From positions 19,678,876-19,742,875 of the forward strand of contig OY987305.1 of the NCBI GenBank assembly GCA_963920635.1: a stretch of DNA of 64,000 nt, written 5' to 3'. Position numbers and translations under genes: made by a program. Below are positions 51,380 to 63,018 of this stretch, in pieces. A model generated the notes under the pieces. The model did no database searches. It was not told the DNA's origin and was given only the letters and a program-made list of their open reading frames with translations. Source of the stretch: Pseudeuparius sepicola. Lineage: Eukaryota; Arthropoda; Insecta; Coleoptera; Anthribidae. How positions within the stretch are numbered: the first letter of the stretch is position 1; every line of letters starts with the position of its first letter.

Positions 51380-52085
51380 CAGGGTGAGTCACATCTAAAG
51401 GCAGAGCCGAAAACAAGGTAGAATTCGCTAAAATAAGCACATATGCTTAATAAACATTAGCTCAAAAACGCTTGGTTCTCCATATACAGAGTGTTGAAAC
51501 TTTTCCAAATATTTTTTAATTTTTTTCTAGCCCGTTTAGGAATTATTTTACACATATTATGGGTTGTCATTTTGTGCAATAATGTGGCCCTGTTCGGATG
51601 AGCAGCGGCGTAGATACAAATAATTATATTTTAAATGCCAGCATAATCACCTTGACCCTAGTTTAAAAAATCCGAAATTACGAAGAAACTACCAGAAATA
51701 AAAAAAATACCAAGAGGCACTTTTTGTTCCAAATTAAATGGGCTATCCAAAAAAGGCAAAATTTTTGGTTTTGCGCAGGGCCGTACTACTTTTTTTCTAC
51801 AATTATTTACAGTAACTATTTGTACCTACGCCGCTGGTGATCGGAACGGGGTCAAATTATTCCACAAAATGGCAACCGTCCAGTGTATAATGTGTACCAA
51901 ATTTGGTTGGAATTCGTAAATGGGATCAAAAGAAATTAAAAAAATATGTTATTTTTGGAAAATTTTCAACACGCTGTATATGGAGAACCAAGCTTTTTTG
52001 GGCTAATGTTTATTAAGCATATGTGCTTATTTTAGCGAGTTCTACCCTGTGTTTTCGGCTCTGCCTTTAGATGTGACTCACCCTA
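51380..52085. mobile_element. Palindromic TA-flanked element (706 bp)
   Basis: CAGGGTGAGTCACATCTAAAG at the left matches the complement of CTTTAGATGTGACTCACCCTA at the right, with TA flanks. The arms extend ~300 bp each, including 'agcggcgta' near 51606 and its complement near 51828, leaving a short diverged centre. There is no coding sequence. Confidence 0.85.
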
Positions 52086-52990
52086 TATAAATTGCCCTGT
52101 CTATTTTTGTATATTTCAACTTATGCTTACATTATGCCGTTCTATAAATTTAGGTTAAATATTGTTTGAAATTATGTGTGCCGATTTGCTTGCGTTTCCA
52201 ATTATTACTTTGCTTTTAAAAATGCATAACTGCGCACTAATTTCAAAATTATGCATGCAAACATATTATTTATTTACAGAGTATATCTGCGAATTGAGAT
52301 AGCAACAGGAGAAACTTTTTTTTGACTAACGAAAAGTTATTTCTTCATAAAAACTTTTGTTTGCAAAATAAATAAGATTGGCATAGAGTGACAGAGTGGC
52401 TTCTTCTCAGACTCAGATCTGCAAGGTGTTTTACTATATTTTGACCATGATTTATCTCGCACCGCATCTCGTGTTTATAGGCTATAAAATGACAGTCATT
52501 TAAAACAGCTGACATAACCTCAGAATTTGTGAGGGCAAACAAACAATAAAAGTAGTCACAAAATCGGTATTTTACTAGTTTTCTGCTGTAATCTACTGCT
52601 ACCTGAAAAATAGCTTTATCGGATTGGTTAAGAAGTGTTTTGAATTTTCAGTCGTTTATGAATGGGTTAGTTCAGGACGATTAAAATTTTAAACCTGTTT
52701 TGATTGCAATTATTGCAAACTGGAGTTATGTAAATATACATAAACCTATTGTTCAAGCTAAATACAAAGGTAAATACTGAGGGGTGTCTCACTGTCTCAA
52801 ATTTGTTCACTGATTTCCATAATTGTATGATTACTAATGATTTACAGAAATGTGACTGATTTCCGTGATTACCTATGACTTCTCATGATTTTAAGGTTGC
52901 CACCTCTCCGGGTTTCACCCGGAGTCTCCGGGTTTTTATGTCGATTCTCCGGGCTCCGGGTTTGAAGTCAATTTCTCCGGGGTAAAAAAT
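52086..52990. other. Abhd17 intron DNA, nothing recognised
   Basis: A repetitive 'ctccgggtttcacccggagtctccgggttttt' patch (52905-52985) may be the start of a decayed hAT-like element. There are no genes. Confidence 0.4.
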
Positions 52991-52993
52991 TTA

Positions 52994-53125
52994 ATGCTTT
53001 TCCTCTGCAGTACATATGCAGGACTCTGCAGTACATATGCAGGACTCTGCAGTACTTATGCAGGACTCTACAGGACTCTGCAATATGTATGCAGGACTAT
53101 GCATTACGTATGCAGGACTTCTGCA
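52994..53125 (+). repeat. TGCAG-rich minisatellite 1
   Basis: About six imperfect units of CTCTGCAGTACATATGCAGGA, 15-21 bp long, including variants such as CTCTACAGGA. The translated Tyr/Cys repeats are not a gene. Confidence 0.85.
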
Positions 53126-53212
53126 GTACACACAGTACAAGCAGCATTTTCCTCATTAACGTTATTAGGGCGTAGACTTTCGAAATTTCGCAAAGTTACT
53201 TAGCTTTTCATT

Positions 53213-53459
53213 CGCACCAAGTTTCCTTAATTACCTCGTTAATAACATTTTGTCGCAAAACCTACAATAAGGACACTTTACTGATGTGGAAAATTAGTTT
53301 TTTCATAATTTCCAAGGCATACATGATGATTTTTCTAAAGTAAAATTATGTCACAAATTAGTTTCAAACCAAGCAAGGCTGATTCCCCAGAAGCTCAAAT
53401 TTCAACTCGAATTTTTTTGTTATTTACACCCTATGCGAACTCATTCCGTGGACACACTG
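53213..53459. mobile_element. Right-end fragment of the CAGTGTGTCCACGG family
   Basis: Matches the last ~240 bp of 38739-39647, ending GGACACACTG then TA. It abuts the next element with the bases TATA between. Confidence 0.8.
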
Positions 53460-53463
53460 TATA

Positions 53464-54712
53464 CAATGTGTCCCGGAGAAGAATTAACAGCATGGGGATC
53501 TTGCAAACGGTGAGAGGTAGAACAACGGTTAAATTAGGAAAAGTTGCGCAATTTTAAGATCAATAAAATGGTACAAACAGGTTTCTAATCTTTTTCGTTT
53601 TTGAGTTATTTTGAAAAAAGTGAAATTTTGCGTATTTTTATTTTTATTTTTTTCTAAAGTTGTTATCTACAGATAGGAAAAAAAGAAAAACACTTATGGC
53701 ACTTTTGAACGGGCTTAAGATGGCGTTTTTAGATTTGTCTTTTGTCTTCAACTTTATTTTTTTAAATACGGGCCTGGATTTTTTTTCCAGATTTTGAAAG
53801 CACTTTTCATTGCAAATACCATGTCGTATGGCACGAAATATTTTTAAAATGTTTTGAGACAATTATACTAAAACTTCCTTTTTTTCCATTCATTTTTTTC
53901 CTCGTTTTTTTCTGTTGGGGCCCTGTATTTAATAATAAGAAGTCTAAATATTAATCAGTATTGTCAACAATTAAACTTACAACACATCGTAGAACCAAAA
54001 AAAAGGACGGCAAAGATAACTGTCCCATACGATAATAAAAAATAAATAAAAATCCTCGACCTAGAAGGATTTGAAACAACGAAACCAACCCCTTGTCATT
54101 TGTCATACCTCCCACTGTATCATTTAGTTAATATATTGTATTATTAGAAACACAATGCTACACTGTTTGCTGTACCTACATACAACAACAGAGGAAAGCA
54201 ATAAAAAGACAGGGCCGTATTTAAAAATATTAAGTTTTTGAAGTAAAAATAAACTGGAAGTTAAATTGTTGACAATACTGATTAATATTTAGACTTCTTA
54301 TTATTAAATACAGGGCCGCAATACAAAAAAATTAATGGAAAAAAGGAATTTTCAGTATAATTGTCTCAAAACATTTTAAAAATATTCCGTGTGATACATG
54401 AAAAGTGCTTTTAAAATCTGCAAAAAAATCCAGGTACGTATGTATTTAAAAAAATAAAGTTGAAGATGATTTCTCAAAAACGAAATGTTGTAGAACAAAT
54501 CTAAAAACGGCCATCTTAAAGCCCGTTAAAAAAAACGAAAACGCAAAATTTCACTTTTTTCAAAATAACTAAAAACGAAAAAAGGTATTAGGAATCTGTT
54601 TGTACCATTTTATTGAGCTTAAAATTGCGTAACTTTTTCCCCATTTAACCATTGTTCTATCTGCCAATGTTTGCAAGATCCCCATGCTGTTCATTCTTAT
54701 CCGGGACAATTG
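53464..54712. mobile_element. Palindromic TA-flanked element (1,249 bp)
   Basis: CAATGTGTCCCGGAGAAGAAT...GGGGATCTTGCAAAC and the complement GTTTGCAAGATCCCC...CCGGGACAATTG form the ends, with TA flanks. The arms run ~500 bp (53464-53975 and about 54240-54712), including 'agtctaaatattaatcagtattgtcaacaatt' close to the centre. There is no coding sequence. A partial copy is at 60395-60984. Confidence 0.85.
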
Positions 54713-54849
54713 TATATTTTTCTCTCCCTGTACATATATTTTTTCTCTGTATATATATTTTCTCTCTTTTACTCTCACCCTGTAGGTATATATTTATCTC
54801 CCCATATTTTTCTCTCTCGCTTTGTATATGTGTCGAATTTTGGCGCCGC

Positions 54850-54985
54850 GGTAACACGAGGGCCTAGAGTGTGTGACGTCACAAGATTCTAACATACACC
54901 GACCGTTTGAAGGTAATATTTGCGTTGGTAGTTCGCTGAATTGTAAATTGACGGTCGTAGGTTCAAACCCTGGCACTGGCCTTGG
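54850..54985 (+). repeat. tRNA-derived SINE copy
   Basis: TGTGACGTCACAAGATTCTAAC at the 5' end, then TGCGTTGGTAG and B box GGTTCAAACCC (54960-54970), then CTGGCACTGGCC and a T run. Plus-strand member of the family at 3075-3215 and 37735-37890. Confidence 0.65.
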
Positions 54986-54989
54986 CGAT

Positions 54990-55620
54990 TTTTTTATGTT
55001 CTGAATTTGATTAGGATGACATCAGGCGCGGACCTGTTATTATTAACACCTGACCACAAACTGATAAGAACTTTCTCACGGTCCCACAAATTTTCCTATG
55101 CCCGTGTCCTTCGGACACTCCTAAAGTGAACCAAGTTGATTGAATTTGGGATAATTTTAAATACAGGTCAAACAATATATTTTCCAAGCCACAAGAGCGC
55201 TTAAGTAAATGTGACCCTAAAGCCTAACTGAGACCCTAACCCAAAGGGTTGAAATTTTAGAAGTACCTACCCGAAGAGAGGTACCATGTTTGGTACAAGA
55301 TTTGCTAAATTGTCCTACACTCACTGGGATTACTATGGTTTTCTGGGGTTTGCCGACCTTCCGTAGTACTTGAGCGAATGTTATCCTACAGTTCTTCGGG
55401 CCCTAGCCGCATAAATGGCAACGAAGACGAAATGATAGTAGGTAATTGCCCCCCTCCCCCACACAGCATGTGGTTGCTTCTGGGTACTCCTAGTTTGGAG
55501 TATTGTGAGGGTGAGAAGAAATTGTACACACCATATTTAACTTACCGACAAATTATTAATAAACTGATTATTTAATTCATTACATAGCATTTTTTCCTAA
55601 TAGTAATGCATATGGTATAA
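54990..55620. other. Spacer, no gene recognised
   Basis: There are no supported ORFs and no repeat ends. Confidence 0.4.
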
Positions 55621-55639
55621 AGGCTGCAGCATAAAGCAG

Positions 55640-55780
55640 TACCTGCAGGACATCATGCAGTGTCTGCAGGACCTCTGCAGTATCTGCAGGACGTCATGCA
55701 GTGTCTGCAAGACCTCTGCAGTATCTGCAGGACCTATGCAGTATCTGCAGGACTTCCGCAGGGACCTGCAGTACCCTGCA
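55640..55780 (+). repeat. TGCAG-rich minisatellite 2
   Basis: About eight units alternating CTGCAGTATCTGCAGGAC and (A/T)CATGCAGTGTCTGCAGGAC, period 16-19 bp. It has the same TGCAGGAC core as the array at 52994-53125, ~2.6 kb away. Confidence 0.85.
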
Positions 55781-55919
55781 GGACCTAAATATGACTTAAA
55801 TACTGCAGTTTTCTGCAGTAGGTGTACAAATTTTTGGGTACCTGAAGACCCCTCGCTTTCTCTGTACCATCTCAAAATACTGCATTTTTTGCAACTTTAT
55901 ACGGGTTAAAGATTGAGTA

Positions 55920-57520
55920 TATCAAAACCGCCCCAGAAGCCTGCCAGTCAGTAAGTCCATAATATGAGTTATGGTGGCTGAAGTCCAACAACAGGAAACG
56001 CACAGAAAATGTAGACAGCGACTTTAGTGATAAAGGTCCAATAATTTAAATTGTTTTTTATTTGTTGGTTGGCATTTTGTAAAGAAATATTTACTTTCGT
56101 GTTTATTAATGTTTTTCCAATAATTCCAGAGCATTTTTGACCTGTATAAAGTTTCATAAAAATTCAGCATTTTGAGATGGCCCAGAGAAAAATGCCCTGT
56201 ACATTTTTGTATTGAATCTTTGCATACCAACGCATTGAGTAGTCCTGTTGATCATTCAACTGTTTTGAGGGGATTCCACTTGACTCGTCAGAAGCCTTTA
56301 AAATTCCCATTTTGCTCATCTTTGAAGCCCTCTGTAGTTGGAACTCCCTGTATATTTTTTGTTCGAATTTGGTATGTGGGGGTTTTGGGATGTCCTGAAT
56401 AACGCTGTGGTGTCAGATTTTAAATAAAAAATCGCTAAAAATTTTCTTAATTTTTTAATAGAAAAAAATTTTTTTAGGAGGGCTTGAAAATTAAATTCAG
56501 ACCTGAAATTTTGCACCAAAGTAGAGTTTTTTGTGACCTATCTTCAGAAAAAAAAGCGGCCAAAATCGGATGAAAAAAAAATTTACGAGGTGCTTCCATT
56601 TCAAATAAGCCACCTTGTATATATTTTTATTAAAACAACTTTTATTCTACAATTCCCCCTCTCCCCTCCCCTTCCACTTTCCCTCGGCTCCTTCCTTCCT
56701 CCTACCTTTTCTAAGACCAAGACCGTTCTTACCTAGCATTTAGGTACCCATCTAAAATTGAAACCGGTTAACCATGTTGAAAAGGTGGCAACCCTACATG
56801 ATTTAAAAAAATGGGTATCTCAAAAAGTATAAAAATAAGTGTGTTAAATTATTATTACTTGTTATGTGTAGATAATAAAACATATAATATACACGTCTCT
56901 AAAAAGTAAGTGTCTACTTTTGTACTTACTTTTGTAGAAATCCAATTTTTGTAGATATTCGCCTGAACTTTTTTTGTTTGAAAGGTCTTAAAAAGCTGCT
57001 TCTTTTTACCTGCCTGCCATTGTGAAAACGCAAAAATTTAGGGGCAGCTAAAATTTTTTTATACCTCGATTTTCACTAAAACCATGTAGCAATTTTTTTT
57101 TTAATTAAAATCTGACAACGGTGTTATTAAACAGGACACCCAAAAAACCCCGTATACCAAATTTGAACAAAAAATATTTAGCGAGTTCCATTCTACAAGG
57201 TGCCAAATTTGCACAAAAGGAGAATTTTAAAGGCATCCGGCGAGTCAACAATGGAATTGCTTCAAAACAGTTGAAAACGCAAATCCAGGGGCGACTACCA
57301 TTTTTCCTCAATACCTTCGATTTTCATTAAAACCACTTAGCGATTTTTTTATTTAAAATCACACATGACAGTATTAATCAGAACAACCAAAAATCCCCAT
57401 ATTCCAAATTTGGACAAAAAATATTCAGGGAGTTCCATTCTACAAGGTGCCACATTTGCGCAAAAGAGGAATTTTAAAGGTATTTGGCGTGTCAACTATG
57501 CCATGGGCACAGAATAACTA
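55920..57520. mobile_element. Several fragments of the CAGGGAGTTCCATT family
   Basis: 55920-56430 matches the right half of 61820-63016; 56930-57110 and two direct pieces (57115-57250 and 57260-57520) match the left half, sharing 'agttccattctacaaggtgcca'. Unrelated C/T-rich sequence lies at 56650-56720. Confidence 0.65.
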
Positions 57521-58246
57521 AAACAGAATTCCAACGCTTACCGCGGCAATAATCTCGCTTTGCCGGCCCGTCTCAGCTCGACGGGACCAGTGAGGAAACA
57601 AATTTTGAGACAGCGCTCAGTGCCAAGCACGATCGCCGCCTGAGGAGTCATCAAAACTACTTACCTGCTTCTTTGCGCGAGGAGAACGCTGCCCGGCCCG
57701 CCTCATCCTATTTAGTGGAGCGAAATCGGGCTAAAAAGTCGTCAAAAAATTTTTCAAGGTAGAACTAGATCGGACCCCATAGGTGTTGTTAAGTACATCA
57801 CTCTGCATACGAAATGGCGATTTACGAAGTTTTTTTGTGGTCGAGACCTTTTTTATTTCGAAAAAACTGTCGAAATTGGCATTTTACGGAAATTGTATTT
57901 TTTTACGTTAACATCGTCATATCTTTGAGAGTAGTGGAGCTATCGACTCGAATTTTTTTTTTTAAATTGAAGCTAACATATGAGCGCTTACAACGAATGC
58001 CATTTTTGTTGTCCAATATTGTTTATTAACCACTTTAAATAGCAACAAAATTGCAACGTTATAAAAAGTGTAATGAAATGTTCACTAAGCGAGAAACTTT
58101 TTTATTTGTGGAAATATTTATATACATGCTGCGAGGGAAATGTGCCCAAAACATGAAAAGTTTTTGGCAAAAAAAATTACCTATAGCGCCTATAGTTTTT
58201 GAACTGTGAATTTTTTTTGTGGCGCGCGCTACTCACGTGGAACGCT

Positions 58247-58860
58247 ATAGTGAGTTTACACATGCATGGATTTAGTGGCGCCAGTGGTCGCGCCAGTTCT
58301 ATTTGCATGCCAGAAAAGGTTTACACAGATATTCAAAAACAGCAACGTTTGGCACGCCAATGTCATTTTGAAATTGACACTGCACAGTGCGCAATGTGGA
58401 CTGAACTTCGCGAAGCCTGCAAAAAAGCTGCTGAATTTTTGGTGAAAAAAAAATATAGAAGAAATACAGAAAAAAGGGAACGACGAAAAGGCCGTGTGTG
58501 GGGTAAACCACGTCGGCCCTTCCAGAAATTTTATTGTCAGTTCTGCTGACCAGTTTTTTAGCCATATTTACACACTATTTATAGCTATCAATCACACGAA
58601 TTACTAGCTCCACCATCCACCGTCGAAAATGCAACTAAAACCTGGCGAGCCGACGTGCAAGTGCTTGTTTACACACGCAAATTATATTTTCTTGCGGGTA
58701 TGGCGCAACTGATTTCAGAAGACTACACACTTTTTTGGTCTATGCATGCATGCAAAGATTCAACTTTTATGCAAGTCAATGTTTACACGTGCAAATTTAA
58801 TTTACTGGCGCGCCAGTTCTTATTGGCGCAAATAAATCTATGCATGTGTAAACTCACCAT
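58247..58860. mobile_element. Nested element with GTGAGTTTACACATGCAT ends (Harbinger-like?)
   Basis: The left GTGAGTTTACACATGCATGG and right complement ATGCATGTGTAAACTCAC start ~70-bp imperfect inverted repeats (gcgccag.. words). The opposite arm of the host element lacks it (tggaacgcaaaattaata). An ORF (58262-58549) ends in a basic stretch RRKGRVWGKPRRPF that vaguely resembles the N-terminus of PIF/Harbinger transposases; the TTTACA-type ends fit too, but the evidence is thin. Confidence 0.5.
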
Positions 58861-59004
58861 TAATCCCTTGCCTGAGAATATCCACGCGTGGCAGGCATGT
58901 CTCGACAACTAATGCAACTAGTTTACATGTGCAAGTGAAACTATCACAAATATAAATATCTTAGAGTAATTCCTAATAGCACAGACCTACATAGCTTCGC
59001 TATA

Positions 59005-59354
59005 CAGGGTGGTCACTCTTACAGTGCATACCATTGGGTTATCCGAAACGGTAAGAGATACAGCGTGGGTTAAATTAGAGAAAAGTTGCGTTTTTGTATG
59101 CCTTTCAATAATCTGAAAAGGAATCTAAGATATCTTGGGTAGTTCCTGAAATATTGCTGAAAAACTAAAAATATGCGTTTTCTTTCTTCCTTCATAACTT
59201 TTTTATATGTAATGGAAAATTTATGAAACCACAATTTCACATTTCTGGATGTGAGCTTTTCAATGGAAATGTCAAATAATTCCTACGCCAACTAGATTCT
59301 GAAATATTCGTTTCGGATATCCCAATGGTATGCACTCTAAGAGTGACCACCCTG
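59005..59354. mobile_element. 350-bp TA-flanked MITE
   Basis: CAGGGTGGTCACTCTTACAG...ATACCATTGGG and complement CCCAATGGTAT...AGAGTGACCACCCTG, with TA on both sides (59003-59004 and 59355-59356). It splits a pre-existing inverted sequence: 'agcacagacct' lies left and 'aggtctgtgct' right. Confidence 0.85.
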
Positions 59355-59359
59355 TATAG

Positions 59360-59545
59360 GTCTGTGCTAATAGTTTGCCAATGTAAACCCTCTCAGTGAG
59401 AACTCTCTGCCATAAAAGAGTAGGTACGTCTCTGGGAGCGTTTACATAAACTATTTGGAAGTACTCTCAGTACGACTTGTGAGTTCATGTAAACGCTCCC
59501 AGAGTTCTTCCTGAGAGGGTTTACATTGGCAAACTATTAGGAAAT
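59360..59545. repeat. Foldback MITE with GCCAATGTAAACCCTCTCAG ends
   Basis: TTTGCCAATGTAAACCCTCT and complement AGAGGGTTTACATTGGCAAA bound a ~170-bp hairpin; inner words GGGAGCGTTTACAT/ATGTAAACGCTCCC also pair. Confidence 0.75.
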
Positions 59546-60394
59546 ACTCTAAGATATTTATATTTGTGATAGTTTCACTTGCGCATGTATTGTTGAGACA
59601 TGCCTGCCACGCGTGGATATTATCACGCAAGGGATTATTAATTTTGCGTTCCACATGAGTAGCGAGCGCCACAAAAAAAATGCACAGTTCAAAAACTATA
59701 GGCGCTATAGGTATTTTTTTTTTACCAAAAACTTCCTTCATGTTTTGAGCACATTTCCCTCGCAGCATGTATATAAAAATTTCCACAAATAAAAAAGTTT
59801 CTCGCTTAGTGCAAATTTCATTACATTTTTTATAACCTTGCAATTTTGTTGCTATTTAAAGTGGTTAATAAACAATATTGGACAACAACTATGGCATTCG
59901 TTGTAAGCGCTCATATGTTAGCTTCAATTTTAAAGAAAATTCGAGTCGATAGCTCCACTACTATCAAAGATATGACGATGGAAACGTAAAAAAACACAAT
60001 TTCCGTAAAATGCCAATTTCGACAGTTTTTTTCTAAATAAAAAAGGTCTCGACCACAAAAAAATGTCGTAAATCGCCATTTCGTATGCACAGTGATGTAC
60101 TTAACAACACCTATGGGGTCCGATCTAGTTCTACCTTGAAAAATTTTTTGACGACTTTTTAGCCCGATTTCGCTCCACTAAATAGGATGAGGCGGGCCGG
60201 GCAGCGTTCTCCTCGTGCAAAGAAGCAGGTAAGTAGTTTTGATGACTCCTCAAATTTTTTTTTGAGAATGAAGCGACTTTTTGCTGATATATTAAAAAAA
60301 TATATTTCAAAGTTATTTAAAAAGTATTAAAAAAATAGGTTCAGGAACAAAATTTTGGATAGCAATATGTTATTGAATATACGGAGACTGCTTC

Positions 60395-60984
60395 AAGCTA
60401 AAATGGTACAAACAGATTTCTAATATCTTTTATCGTTTTTGAGTTATTTTGAAAAAAGTAAAAATTTGCATTTTGGATTTTATTTTTTTCTGAAGTTGTT
60501 ATCACAGATAGGAAAAAAGAAAAACACTTTCTTATGGCACTTTTTAACGGGCTTTAAGATGGCGTTTTTAGATTTGTTCTACAACATTTCGTTTTTTGAG
60601 AAACCATTTTCAACTTAATTTTTTTAAATACGGACCTGGATTTTTTTTGCAGATTTTGAAAGCACTTTTCATTCCAAATACCATGATGTATGGACACACA
60701 ATATTTTTAAAATGTTTTGAGGCAATTATACTGAAAATTCCTTTTTTTCTACTCATTTTTTCCCTGTATTTAAATGTTGATAACAACTTCAGAAAAAATA
60801 AAATCAAAAATGCAAAATTTCACTTTTGTCAAAATAACTCAAAAACGAAAAAATAGTATTAGAAATCTGCTTGTACCATTTTATTTACCTCAAAATTACG
60901 CAACTTTTTCCGCATTTAACCGTTGTTCTATCTCTCACCGTTTGCAAGATTCCCATACTGTTCATTCTTATCCAGGACACATTG
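60395..60984. mobile_element. Internally deleted copy of the 53464-54712 family
   Basis: Begins 'aatggtacaaacagatttctaat' (left end missing) and ends GGACACATTG then TA. The arms still pair (agttattttgaaaaaagt / acttttgtcaaaataact). Confidence 0.75.
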
Positions 60985-60989
60985 TATAT

Positions 60990-61815
60990 TGATTTGCAAT
61001 TTCTTGGTTTATAAATAAAACATGCAATCTTAAAATTTTCAAGTAATTAAATTTTAAAAAATGATTAAAAACAAATTTTCGATATCGAGTTTTTGGTTTT
61101 TTGCATTTTCTGAGAAAATTTTCCATATTTTTTACACCATCAGAAAGTAGAGGTTTCATCGAACAAAAAGCGAACCGACTTTTTTTAAAAAGCAGCTTTT
61201 TTGACGTGGGTATTTTCGATTGAAAATGAGGTTACTTTTTCGGTTTAAAATCAAAAAAGGGGTAAAAATGAATATTTTGATTCGAAAAAATTACAGCGTG
61301 TTCGAGACATAAGAAGGTAAGTTTCCACCAAATTTAGTGGAATTTTTTTTTGAGAGATAAAAATTAAAAACCAAAAAATCTGTTATTTTGATTTTTCGTG
61401 GATATTTTGAGGTGATGTGAAAAAAGTGTAAATACAAAAGTTGTAGATCTTTTTATTACCTACAACTTTGCCATTTAACTTTTTTGATAGGAGTTGCAGT
61501 TTTGCCGGAAATCGTGATAAACTGTTTTCTACCCCTAAAAGATCACCCCTTACAACCCCCGTAGCTCAAATCGCCCTTAAATTATTTTTTCTGTTATTTT
61601 TGCTATATTTTCTTCCTTTTCCAATGGGTGTCATGCTGTTCTAGATTTTTTTGTTCTCAAAAATTATCTACCCTGGCCTAATTGCCACTCCTATACTCCA
61701 ATTTTTATTTGTTTGAAAACAATTATTACTAACCCTGTACATAAATTCTAAAAACTTCCTTGGAACCGCCCAGAATTTTAGAAAATCTTAGTTTTTATAA
61801 GCAATAATTTTGATG
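60990..61815. other. Spacer, no gene recognised
   Basis: Simple AT-rich sequence with 'tttttgaaaa'-type runs and no supported ORF or repeat ends. Confidence 0.4.
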
Positions 61816-61819
61816 TATA

Positions 61820-63016
61820 CAGGGTGTCCAACTTTATAACTGTACAAATCCGTAAAATCTTCATTTTTGGAGACAAAAGCCTAAACTTTTTTTTGTTTGA
61901 AATGCCTTCAAAAACCGCTTCTTTTGACCTTCCTGCTACTTTCAAAATGCAAATCCAGGGCCGGCTCCGATTTTTTATTTAGCGATTTTTTTATTTAAAA
62001 TCTGACCCCACAGCGTTAATCAGAACACGCCAAAACCTCTATATACTAAATTTGAATAAAAAATATACAGGGAGTTCTATTCTGCAGGGTGTCAAAGTTG
62101 AGCAAAATAGGAATTCTAAAGGCATCTATCTGCCAAGTCAAGTGTGACATGGAATCCCCTTAAAACAGTTGAATGGTCAATAGAACCACTCAAGCTGTTG
62201 GTGTGCAAAAGTCCAATACAAAATATGTAGAGTATTCTTATCTGTGCCACCTCAAATTACTAAATTTTTGAGATTTTATAGGGTCAAAAATCAAGTAGAT
62301 ACATCAAACACACTATAAACGAACTAAATCTAAAAAATACAGAAGCCTGTCAGTCAGTAAGTCCATATCAGTTAAGGTGCCTATGGTGTGCCACAACAGG
62401 AAACACACAGAAAATGTATCATCTTAGGCAGTGACTTTGTTGAGAAAGGTCCAAAATTAAATTGTTTTTATTTGTTACTTTACTTACTTTTGTGTTTATC
62501 AATATTTTTTCAATGATTCCAGAGTACTCTTGATCCGTATAAGACAAAATTTCAGAATTTTGAGATGGCTCAGAGAAAAATACCCTGTTAATTTTTGTAG
62601 TAAATCTTTTCACATCAACATTTTAAGCGGTCCTGTTAACCATTCGACTGTTCTGAAGGGATTCCATGGCACACTTGACTCGCCAGACGTTTTTAAAATT
62701 CCTATTTTGCTGAACTTTGACACCCTACAGAATGGAACTCCCTGTATATTTTTTGTTCGAATTTGGTATGGGGGTTTTAGGGTGTTGTGATTAACGCTAT
62801 GGGGTCAGATTTTAAATAAAAAAAAATCGCTAAATGGTTTTCTTGAAAATCGGGCGTATAAAAAAATCGCAGCCGGCCCTGGATTTGCATTTTGAAAATG
62901 GAAGGAAGGTCAAAAGACGTGGTTTTTGAAGGCCTTTCAAACAAAAAAAGTTTAGGCGAATATCTCCAAAAATGAAGATTTTATGGCTTTGTACAGTTTT
63001 AAAGTTGGACACCCTG
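61820..63016. mobile_element. Most complete copy of the CAGGGTGTCCAAC palindromic family (1,197 bp)
   Basis: CAGGGTGTCCAACTTTATAA and the complement end TTTAAAGTTGGACACCCTG are flanked by TA (61818-61819 and 63017-63018). The arms are ~420 bp (including 'cagggagttctattctgcag' / 'ctacagaatggaactccctg'). No transposase is present. Fragments occur at 15520-17600 and 55920-57520. Confidence 0.85.
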
Positions 63017-63018
63017 TA

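Larger units (their letters stand above)
57650..60255. mobile_element. Large inverted-repeat element with ~600-bp arms and nested insertions
   Basis: 57650-58245 (cttacctgcttctttgcgcg...ggcgatttacgaag...gcgagaaactttttta) is repeated inverted at 59640-60255. Between the arms are nested elements at 58247-58860, 59005-59354 and 59360-59545. No transposase is recognised, so the family is unknown. Confidence 0.75.

Noticed and set aside
52994..53203. Repetitive Tyr/Cys protein
   Set aside because: Translation of a minisatellite.
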